A DNA stretch of 64,000 bases from Paracoccus acridae (GTDB lineage Bacteria; Pseudomonadota; Alphaproteobacteria; Rhodobacterales; Rhodobacteraceae), in NCBI RefSeq assembly GCF_014642735.1, contig NZ_BMIV01000002.1, positions 124,001-188,000 of the forward strand, written 5' to 3'. The stretch's first letter is position 1. Every line of letters starts with the position of its first letter. The position numbers were made by a program, and so were the translations under genes. The notes under the pieces were generated by a model that did no database searches, had not been told where the DNA came from, and was given only the letters and a program-made list of their open reading frames with translations. Shown here one piece after another: positions 56,064 to 62,536 of the stretch.

Positions 56064-56921
56064 TCACATCATCGGCTTGCCGCCGGTGACGGCGATGGTG
56101 GTCCCGGACACATAGCTGGACATGGGTTCCGCCAGCATCACATAGGCCGAGGCAAGCTCGACCGGTTGGGCCGGGCGGCCCATGGGATAGTTCTCGCCGA
56201 ACTTGGACACCTTCTCGGCGTCCATGCTGGCGGGGATCAGCGGCGTCCAGACGGGACCGGGGGCCACGGCATTGGCGCGGATCCCGCGTTCGGCCAGCAG
56301 TTGCGCCAGACCCATGGTGAAGTTCTGGATCGCGCCCTTGGTCGTGGCATAGGCCAGCAGGTTCGGGCTGGGATTGTCCGAATTGATCGAGGCCGTGTTG
56401 ATGATGGAACTGCCCGGTTTCATATGCGGCACCGCCGCCTTTGTCAGGTAGAACATCGCGTCGATATTGGTCGCGAAGGTATAGCGCCATTCCTCGTCGG
56501 GGATGTCCTCGATCTTGTCGAAGGTCAGCTGGTGGGCGGCGTTGTTGACCAGGATGTCGATCTTGCCGAACTTCTCGGCCGTTTCGGCAATGATCTTGCG
56601 GCAATGTTCGGGGTCCGAGATGTCGCCCGGAAAGGTCAGGCATTCGCGCCCCGCATCGCGGACCAGTTGCGCCGTGGACCGGGCGTCGTCTGTTTCGTCC
56701 AGATAGGAAATCGCCACATCCGCGCCTTCGCGGGCAAAGGCGATGGCGACGGCGCGGCCGATGCCGCTGTCGCCTCCGGTGATGATGGCCTTCATCCCCT
56801 CGAGCCGGTTCGCGCCGCGCCAGCTTTCCTCGCCGTGATCGGGCTTGGGGTCCATCTTCTGAAAGCTGCCGGGCAGTTCCTGCTGCTGTTTCGGAAAAGG
56901 AGGCTTGGGATAATCGCGCAT
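56064..56921 (-). CDS. short-chain dehydrogenase, YhdF/YghA-type general-stress oxidoreductase
   Basis: 285 residues. An N-terminal extension (YPKPPFPKQQQELPGSFQKM) typical of the YhdF/YghA group precedes the Rossmann fold: GGDSGIGRAVAIAFAREGA, NNAAHQ, and the catalytic Tyr/Lys in LAYATTKGA. Bacillus members belong to the general-stress regulon. Substrate unknown. The start is the ATG at 56921. It leads the trehalose/glycogen unit and is divergent from the 70-residue stress protein. A degenerate promoter, GAAAC-N16-GGTT, is at 56981-57005. Confidence 0.9.
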   Translation of the reverse strand: MRDYPKPPFPKQQQELPGSFQKMDPKPDHGEESWRGANRLEGMKAIITGGDSGIGRAVAIAFAREGADVAISYLDETDDARSTAQLVRDAGRECLTFPGDISDPEHCRKIIAETAEKFGKIDILVNNAAHQLTFDKIEDIPDEEWRYTFATNIDAMFYLTKAAVPHMKPGSSIINTASINSDNPSPNLLAYATTKGAIQNFTMGLAQLLAERGIRANAVAPGPVWTPLIPASMDAEKVSKFGENYPMGRPAQPVELASAYVMLAEPMSSYVSGTTIAVTGGKPMM

Positions 56922-57040
56922 CTTGCGGCCTTTCTGGTCTGAAGAATGCTGTCCGCCGTGGGACGGCTTGGCCAAGGCAGAACCACCGGGGACCGATCAG
57001 GTTTCCGTCTTGCTGTTTATCAGTTCGGGAAAACCGCTGC

Positions 57041-57066
57041 GGAACATCTGCCGCCATGCGGTCGTT
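57041..57066 (+). promoter_or_regulatory. EcfG-type general-stress promoter
   Basis: GGAAC (57041-57045), 17 bases, then CGTT (57063-57066): the full EcfG consensus. The start codon of the 70-residue protein is 31 bases further on. It stands in the 175-base divergent region with the SDR gene. Confidence 0.7.
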
Positions 57067-57096
57067 TGGCACCTGAACAAGGATCGGAGCGATATC

Positions 57097-57309
57097 ATGC
57101 GCAACTGCGATATTCTGATAGCAGCGGGGGGATTCCTGCTGGCGGGCGGGTTGATCGCCAAGGCCATCGGCGGCAGCGGCTCGTCGCATCACCGTTATGT
57201 CCGTCCGGCAGGCCCCCGGGAAATGTCTGCCCCTCCGCGGGACTGGGACCGCGTGGACGAGGCGGTGGACGAATCCTTTCCCGCCAGCGACCCCCCCTCG
57301 ACTTATTGA
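57097..57309 (+). CDS. 70-residue stress-type protein with C-terminal DESFPASDPPS motif
   Basis: Small protein with a hydrophobic N-terminus (CDILIAAGGFLLAGGLIAKAIGG, possible membrane segment) and an acidic C-terminus RVDEAVDESFPASDPPSTY. The (D/E)ESFPASDPP motif recurs in small proteins of unknown function of many proteobacteria, often stress-linked. GGAG stands 8 bases before the ATG at 57097. A full EcfG-type promoter lies just upstream. Possibly in one transcript with the next gene, 8 bases downstream. Confidence 0.75.
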   Translation: MRNCDILIAAGGFLLAGGLIAKAIGGSGSSHHRYVRPAGPREMSAPPRDWDRVDEAVDESFPASDPPSTY

Positions 57310-57316
57310 GGTTGTC

Positions 57317-57568
57317 ATGCCCATCGGACAGGACGCCCGGCTGATCGCCTATGGCAAGTTGATCGACGCCCTGCCGGACCTTCTGGACACCAGGGGCCGC
57401 CAGGCGCTGTGCGACTGGCTGGCGCCGCGCCAGGTCCTGCATGACGGGCAGGAAGACCCCGGCGCGGTGATCGTCGAAGGGCTGGAAACCGAACTGGCCA
57501 TCGCCGAAGTCTTTCGCCAGCTTGCAGAAAAATTGGACTGCCTGCCCAGTGACGCAGGCCCCGGCTAG
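57317..57568 (+). CDS. 83-residue protein, unknown
   Basis: Unrecognised, soluble and mostly helical (DARLIAYGKLIDALPDLLD, RQALCDWLAPRQVL, ELAIAEVFRQLAEKLDC). It lies 8 bases after the 70-residue stress protein, so it is likely under the same EcfG-type promoter. The 3' end overlaps the convergent isochorismatase-fold gene by 4 bases. No function can be proposed. Confidence 0.65.
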   Translation: MPIGQDARLIAYGKLIDALPDLLDTRGRQALCDWLAPRQVLHDGQEDPGAVIVEGLETELAIAEVFRQLAEKLDCLPSDAGPG

Positions 57569-58200
57569 ACCATCGCGGCGATCAGGCGGTCGGTCGGGAT
57601 CATCTCGATCTGCTGGCCGAAGCGTTTGGCATACATCTCCATCGCCGCGTCATGGGTGTCGTCCGTGGATGAACAGACGGCATCGGACACGACGATGACC
57701 CGGTATCCCAGATCAACCGCGCCGATGACGGCGGCCAACAGGCAGATGTCGGTTTCCCCGCCCGTGAGGATCAGCGTATCGACGCGATCCTGTTGCAGCA
57801 TCGGATGAAGGCGCCCGTCCATCCAGGGCGAATAGACCGGCTTGTCGAAGACCTGCGCGCCGGGCAGATGGATCTCCAGTTCCGGCAGCAGCCGCAGCCA
57901 GTCGGAATCCAGGTTCTGCCGCAGCATCTGCGGCCATTTCTCGTAATAGCGCCGCCATGCGCCGGGGGCGTCGTCCAGGGACTCGGGCGGGATGAAGCGG
58001 GTGAAGATGGTGCGGGCGGGAAACATCTCGACCACCTGGCAGACATTGGGCAGCACCTGCCGCATCCAGTCCACCGCCCATTCGGATCCCTTGTCGAACA
58101 GCCGTTGCATGTCGATGCACAGATGCACCGCCCGGTCGCCCGGCGGACCATAGCGCAGCCCTTCTTCCACCTTGCCTGCTTCGGCCCCTTGCACGGTCAT
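57565..58200 (-). CDS. isochorismatase-fold cysteine hydrolase
   Basis: 211 residues. Catalytic triad of the family: Asp30 in LCIDMQRLF, Lys120 in VFDKPVYSPW and Cys153 in TGGETDICLLAAVIGA. Substrates in the family include isochorismate, nicotinamide and N-carbamoyl compounds. The GGETDICL signature with VSDAVCSSTDDTHDAAMEMY is shared by the plain cysteine-hydrolase group. Start ATG at 58200. Possible stress promoter at 58231-58256. Confidence 0.88.
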   Translation of the reverse strand: MTVQGAEAGKVEEGLRYGPPGDRAVHLCIDMQRLFDKGSEWAVDWMRQVLPNVCQVVEMFPARTIFTRFIPPESLDDAPGAWRRYYEKWPQMLRQNLDSDWLRLLPELEIHLPGAQVFDKPVYSPWMDGRLHPMLQQDRVDTLILTGGETDICLLAAVIGAVDLGYRVIVVSDAVCSSTDDTHDAAMEMYAKRFGQQIEMIPTDRLIAAMV

Positions 58201-58230
58201 AAGATCCCCCTGTGATTGAGCGTCACCCAG

Positions 58231-58256
58231 AACGGCGACGCCTAAGGGGAAGTTTC
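58231..58256 (-). promoter_or_regulatory. possible EcfG-like promoter of the cysteine hydrolase
   Basis: GAAAC (58252-58256), 17 bases, then CGTT (58231-58234) on the minus strand, 31 bases before the ATG. One mismatch in the -35 element. Confidence 0.35.
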
Positions 58257-58306
58257 CAATTCCGCCCGCGCCCAAACATTTGTTCTGTCCGCCATCGCGC
58301 GCCGCG

Positions 58307-58885
58307 TCAGTGCAGGTGCGTGCGTCCCCGCAGCCTGTGTTCCTGGTCCAGCAATCGCAGCAGCCAGTCGCCGACATCGTCCGGCGCCCTGCCTGCGGAC
58401 CGCTGCGCCACGGCGCGCTGCAAGGTCGCCTCGACCAGCCGTTCGGCCGAGGGATCGTCCGGCATGATCCGGCGCGACCGTTGCATCATCTCGACGGCGA
58501 TGGCGCCCAGGCTGTCGTCGTCCACGGGCCGCAGGTTTCGCCGCTGCCGGTGAAGATCGGCCAGAAGCGGGGCCGCATGCCGGTGCCGGGGATAGGTGGG
58601 GCAATATCGGAAGCGCAGGGGAAGGGCGCCAGTGCCCCGGTCCTTGAGAAACACGAAGGGGACATCGCTGCGTTGCAGGCTGTCGGCCAGCCAGAAGCCG
58701 GTTTCCGGCTGCACGGCCAGGTCCACGATCGCCGCCTGCACCGTTCCTGCAACCTCGATCGCCTCGTGCATGTCTGCGAAGGGTCCGACGACCACATGGC
58801 CATGGCGGCGAATTTCGCCCGCAAGCCTTTCGGCAAGGACGGCATCTGCCTGAACAAGCATGACGCGAAGGGCATCAGTCGTCAT
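58307..58885 (-). CDS. degenerate receiver-domain protein
   Basis: 192 residues. The first 85 match a response-regulator receiver: RVMLVQADAVLAERLAGEI, Asp55 in AAIVDLAVQP as phosphoacceptor and Lys81 in VPFVFLKDRG. The acidic pair at the first strand is reduced to one Asp (VQAD), so phosphorylation may be lost or weakened. The C-terminal half (about 100-192) is helical and unrecognised. No DNA-binding domain is evident. The start is the ATG at 58885, with GAGAGG upstream. Orphan: no histidine kinase nearby. The 266 bases between it and dinB (58886-59151) hold nothing else I can support. Confidence 0.7.
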   Translation of the reverse strand: MTTDALRVMLVQADAVLAERLAGEIRRHGHVVVGPFADMHEAIEVAGTVQAAIVDLAVQPETGFWLADSLQRSDVPFVFLKDRGTGALPLRFRYCPTYPRHRHAAPLLADLHRQRRNLRPVDDDSLGAIAVEMMQRSRRIMPDDPSAERLVEATLQRAVAQRSAGRAPDDVGDWLLRLLDQEHRLRGRTHLH

Positions 58886-59151
58886 CTGGCCTCTCTTTCC
58901 ACGGGCAAGGCACATGCCCCCGATCAAGGAAGTCCAGGAAAGATAGGGACGATCCAGGTCATGTTGAACCGCGGCGCAGCCTGATAAGGGTTGGCCGGTC
59001 CCGCTTGGCCGGAAACCGCCGATGGCGATGTCCGTGCTTCGACCAGCCGCAGATGGCGGCAGGAAGGACGTGCGCCAAGGCGCTTTTCGTTCTGGCTTTG
59101 TTTCCGTGCAAGGGTGGACTAGACTGCGGATCGGCAAACCAGGGAAACCAG

Positions 59152-60267
59152 ATGGCGGAACCCCAGGATCAAGATGCACCTGCCGCCGGGAAGGCGGTCC
59201 GCAAGATCATCCATGTGGACATGGACGCCTTCTATGCCTCGGTCGAACAGCGCGACAATCCCGATTTGCGGGGCAAGCCGGTTGCCGTGGGCGGGTCCGC
59301 CGCGCGCGGCGTGGTCGCCGCCGCCAGCTATGAGGCGCGGGCCTTCGGGGTCCGCTCGGCCATGCCCTCGGTGACCGCGAAACGACGCTGCCCCGACCTG
59401 ATCTTCGTCAAGCCCCGGTTCGAGGTCTATCGCGCCGTGTCCCAGCAGATCCGAGAGGTCTTTGCCGAACATACCGATTTGATCGAGCCGCTGTCGCTGG
59501 ACGAAGCCTATCTGGACGTGACCCAGAACAAGCAGGGCATCCCCATCGCCACGGACATCGCCCTGATGATCCGCGACCGCATCCGGCAGGTGACGGGGCT
59601 GAATGCCTCGGCCGGGATTTCCTACAACAAGTTCCTGGCGAAACTGGCCAGCGACCTGAACAAGCCCAACGGCCAGGCGGTCATCACGCCCGCGCGCGGC
59701 CCTGACTTCGTGGCCGCGCTTCCGGTCAGCAAGTTTCACGGCATCGGTCCCGCGACGGCCGCCAAGATGCAGCGGCTGGGCATCGTCACCGGCGCCGACC
59801 TGCGCGACAAGCCGGTGGAATTCCTGCGCCAGCATTTCGGCAAGTCCGGCGACTGGTATTTCCGCATCGCGCGGGGGATCGACCATCGCCCTGTCGAACC
59901 CGACCGGATCCGCAAATCCGTGGGGGCCGAGGATACGTTCGACCGCGACATCTTCGATTTCGACGCCGCCTGCCTGGAGATCGTGCCCCTGGCCCAGAAG
60001 GTCTGGCGGGCCTGCGAAGGAAAGGGGCTGACCGGACGGACCGTGACGCTGAAGGTGAAATACGCCGATTTCCAGCAGATCACCCGCAGCCGCACCCTGA
60101 CCGCCCCCGTCCACGGCGCCGAGGATCTGCGCGCCATCGCGGTGGGCCTGATGCAGCCGCTGTTCCGGGTGGAAAAGGGCGTCCGCCTGCTGGGTGTCAC
60201 GCTGTCCTCGTTGGAGGATGACGGCGCCAGGGTGCAGCAGCTTTCGCTGAGCCTGCCCGGTTTCTGA
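59152..60267 (+). CDS. dinB: DNA polymerase IV (DinB)
   Basis: 371 residues. Y-family translesion polymerase. Catalytic acids: Asp23 in HVDMDAFYASVEQ, and Asp117/Glu118 in PLSLDEAYLDV. The little-finger domain is present and the C-terminal QQLSLSLPGF resembles a beta-clamp binding motif. The start is the ATG at 59152, with AGGGA upstream. I see no clear LexA box before it. Confidence 0.93.
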   Translation: MAEPQDQDAPAAGKAVRKIIHVDMDAFYASVEQRDNPDLRGKPVAVGGSAARGVVAAASYEARAFGVRSAMPSVTAKRRCPDLIFVKPRFEVYRAVSQQIREVFAEHTDLIEPLSLDEAYLDVTQNKQGIPIATDIALMIRDRIRQVTGLNASAGISYNKFLAKLASDLNKPNGQAVITPARGPDFVAALPVSKFHGIGPATAAKMQRLGIVTGADLRDKPVEFLRQHFGKSGDWYFRIARGIDHRPVEPDRIRKSVGAEDTFDRDIFDFDAACLEIVPLAQKVWRACEGKGLTGRTVTLKVKYADFQQITRSRTLTAPVHGAEDLRAIAVGLMQPLFRVEKGVRLLGVTLSSLEDDGARVQQLSLSLPGF

Positions 60268-60354
60268 TCGCCGCCCGGGCGCGGCCGTTGCATGGCGATG
60301 CTTGTCGGCATTGCGGTGCCGTGGGTGGGCCTTGGCAGCCGATCCCGGCCGTCC

Positions 60355-60531
60355 GGCGATCACCCCCAAGGGCATGGCCTTGACGATCACCCGGTCGGCG
60401 CCCTGGCGGAAAAGCCCATTTCACGCGTGACGCGGATCAACGCCATGCCGTCGCGGACCAGGCCGACCATGGTGTCAAGAACCCTTCCTGACCGTCTTGG
60501 GGTCAAGCGCGGAGGCATCCATCATGGCCAT
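60355..60531 (-). pseudogene. remnant of an amino-acid ABC transporter ATPase (GlnQ-like)
   Basis: Reading the minus strand in three successive frames gives a recognisable run. First SALDPKTVRK (family: TSALDPETV), then VLDTMVGLVRDGMALIRVTREMGFSARA (family: D-loop to H-loop ...MIVVTHEMGFAR..., quoted here as RVTREMGF), then ADRVIVKAMPLG. Two frameshifts and a His-to-Arg change in the H-loop make it non-functional. Only this C-terminal stretch remains; the Walker A and signature parts are gone. It lies just downstream of aroQ. Confidence 0.65.
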
Positions 60532-60539
60532 GCAAGGTG

Positions 60540-60986
60540 TTACGCCTGGGTTCCGGCGACAGTCACGATGCGGCGCAGGGCCAGCCTGTAGCCCTCGGTC
60601 CCGCAGCCTGCGATCACGCCATCGGCGCGCAGGCTGACATAGGAATGATGGCGAAACGCCTCTCGTTTGTGGACGTTCGAGATGTGGACCTCGATCACGG
60701 GGCCGTCGAAGGCGTTCAGCGCATCCAGGATCGCCACGGACGTGTGGGTATAGGCGGCCGGGTTGATGACGATGCCGGCCGCTTCCTCGCGCGCCTGGTG
60801 GATCCAGTCGATGATCTGGCCTTCGGTGTTCGATTGCAGGAAGCGGATCTTCACGCCCAGTTCGGCCGCCAGGGCCGCGCATTCGCGTTCCACGTCAGCC
60901 AGAGTCTCGGACCCATAGATATGTGGCTGGCGCTTGCCCAGCAGGTTCAGGTTGGGACCGTTGAGGATATAGACAAGCTTCGCCAT
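60540..60986 (-). CDS. aroQ: 3-dehydroquinate dehydratase, type II
   Basis: 148 residues. It dehydrates 3-dehydroquinate to 3-dehydroshikimate in the shikimate pathway. Motifs: [17 protein letters not shown] with the catalytic Tyr24, [16 protein letters not shown] with the catalytic His, and [17 protein letters not shown]. The start is the ATG at 60986. It is intact although pseudogene remnants lie on both sides. Confidence 0.95.
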   Translation of the reverse strand: MAKLVYILNGPNLNLLGKRQPHIYGSETLADVERECAALAAELGVKIRFLQSNTEGQIIDWIHQAREEAAGIVINPAAYTHTSVAILDALNAFDGPVIEVHISNVHKREAFRHHSYVSLRADGVIAGCGTEGYRLALRRIVTVAGTQA

Positions 60987-61011
60987 GGAACGACCTTCAA
61001 GGCAGGGGAAT

Positions 61012-61034
61012 GCCCGGCGGAACACCCGCCGGGC
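61012..61034 (-). terminator. terminator hairpin of the decayed gene upstream of aroQ
   Basis: Perfect 9-bp stem GCCCGGCGG/CCGCCGGGC (61012-61020 with 61026-61034), 5-base loop, 7 bases beyond the stop codon of the remnant at 61042. Survival of both stop and hairpin supports a former gene end here. Confidence 0.55.
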
Positions 61035-61041
61035 CGGGGAT

Positions 61042-61270
61042 TCATCGGGCGATGGTGAAGGGAACGCCTTTCATTTCCGTCGCCAACTGCGGCGGGTCCA
61101 TCTTCATCCAGATGTTGTGGATGCCCTTGATTTGGTCCGTTGCCATGAAATCGGTCAGGAAGGCCTTCACCGTCTGGTTCCCAGTCCGCCTCGCCCAGGC
61201 GGGTGCCGACGCCGTTATACAGCGCGGTCGGCGCCAGCGTCCATCCCGGCCCGCGCAGCAGGAACGGGCG
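61042..61270 (-). pseudogene. decayed C-terminal fragment of an unidentified gene
   Basis: The last 42 codons read as a protein-like end ([39 protein letters not shown]). Just upstream the protein-like sequence continues only in another frame (GPGWTLAPTALYNGV, GTRLGEADW). The join at 61184 or so needs a 1-2 base indel, so this is a frameshifted remnant. Further upstream (to 61460) no convincing continuation is seen. I do not recognise the family. Region 60987-61493 (507 bases) contains only this and its terminator. Confidence 0.55.
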
Positions 61271-61493
61271 ACGCTTTCGACGCCGCCCCCGATGATCCCG
61301 GCCCTAAGGTTCCGCCGGACGCCTGCAATTCGGGCCGCCGCGCCCAGAGGACGCACCATGTCGCTGCGTCGAACAGCGATCCCGGTGTTTTCGTCAGGCG
61401 ACATGCCGCAGCCAGGTCCTGCCGGCCATCCTGTCTGGCGCCTCTGGGGGTTTTGATGGATCATGGCCGTGACTGACCGCGAAGGACCATGCC

Positions 61494-62333
61494 ATGACCA
61501 ATCCCTGCATCATCTGCGTGGCGATCACCGGATCGCTGCCGACCAAGGACAACAACCCCGCCGTGCCGATCACCATCGCCGAGCAGGTCGAGTCGACGCA
61601 GGAGGCGTTCGAGGCAGGCGCAACCATCGCCCATTGCCATGTCCGCGACGACGACGGCAGGCCGACAAGCGATCCCGACCGTTTCGCCGCCCTGAAGGAG
61701 GGGCTTGAGAAGCACTGTCCCGGCATGATCGTGCAGCTGTCCACCGGTGGACGGTCGGGCGCGGGACGGGAACGGGGCGGGATGCTGCCCCTGCGCCCCG
61801 ACATGGCGTCACTGTCGGTGGGGTCCAACAACTTTCCGACCCGCGTTTACGAAAACCCGCCCGATCTGGTGGACTGGCTGGCGTCCGAAATGCTGGCCCA
61901 CGACGTCAAGCCCGAGATCGAGGCCTTCGACCTGTCGCACATCTTCAAGGCCCATCAGATGTGGAAGGCAGGTCAGATCAAGGACCGCCCCTATGTGCAG
62001 TTCGTGATGGGGGTGAAGAACGCCATGCCCGTGGATCGCGAGGTCTTCGACTTCTACATCCACACCGTCAGGCGCCTGTTCGGGGACGATGTCCCGTGGT
62101 GTGCGGCGGGCATCGGGGCGCGGCAGTTGACGGTCAACGAATGGGCCATCGGCGCGGGCGGCCATGCCCGCACCGGATTGGAGGACAACGTGCGCCTTGA
62201 CCGCGACCGGCTGGCGCCGTCGAACGCGGCGCTTGTGCAGCGTGCGGTCGATCTGTGCGGCCAATACGACCGCCCTGTCGCCACCTGGCAGCAGGCGCGC
62301 GAGATCCTGGGACTGCGGATGGTCCATCCATGA
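61494..62333 (+). CDS. BKACE-family beta-keto acid cleavage enzyme
   Basis: 279 residues. TIM-barrel, zinc-dependent family (DUF849). The zinc motif HCHVRDDDGRPTSD has His47 and His49, followed by QLSTGGRSGAGRERGG and WCAAGIGARQLTVNEWAIGAGGHARTGLEDN (quoted in part). Family members condense a beta-keto acid with acetyl-CoA and release acetoacetate plus a CoA ester; the first known one acts in lysine fermentation. The actual substrate here is open. GAAGGA precedes the ATG at 61494. Confidence 0.9.
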   Translation: MTNPCIICVAITGSLPTKDNNPAVPITIAEQVESTQEAFEAGATIAHCHVRDDDGRPTSDPDRFAALKEGLEKHCPGMIVQLSTGGRSGAGRERGGMLPLRPDMASLSVGSNNFPTRVYENPPDLVDWLASEMLAHDVKPEIEAFDLSHIFKAHQMWKAGQIKDRPYVQFVMGVKNAMPVDREVFDFYIHTVRRLFGDDVPWCAAGIGARQLTVNEWAIGAGGHARTGLEDNVRLDRDRLAPSNAALVQRAVDLCGQYDRPVATWQQAREILGLRMVHP

Positions 62334-62536
62334 CCGTCGGCGCAGGAACGAAAGGTCGGGCGTAACCCCTGGCCCTTCGGACCTCGCGGCAGATGCCGCC
62401 GGGACTGGGGGGACCCGGTATGGCCTGCCCGCTTCTGTTGCAGCCGGACAGGGACCGTCAGCCAAGGAAACTTTTAGGCAACTCGGCGATTGGCAAAAGG
62501 GGCGGTGCGTGTTTCCCTGTGCGTAAAGGGGGTGGC

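Noticed and set aside
60475..60882. 135-codon minus frame overlapping aroQ
   Set aside because: Mostly an alternate frame of aroQ. Only its last residues (SALDPKTVRK) are meaningful, and they belong to the ATPase remnant.
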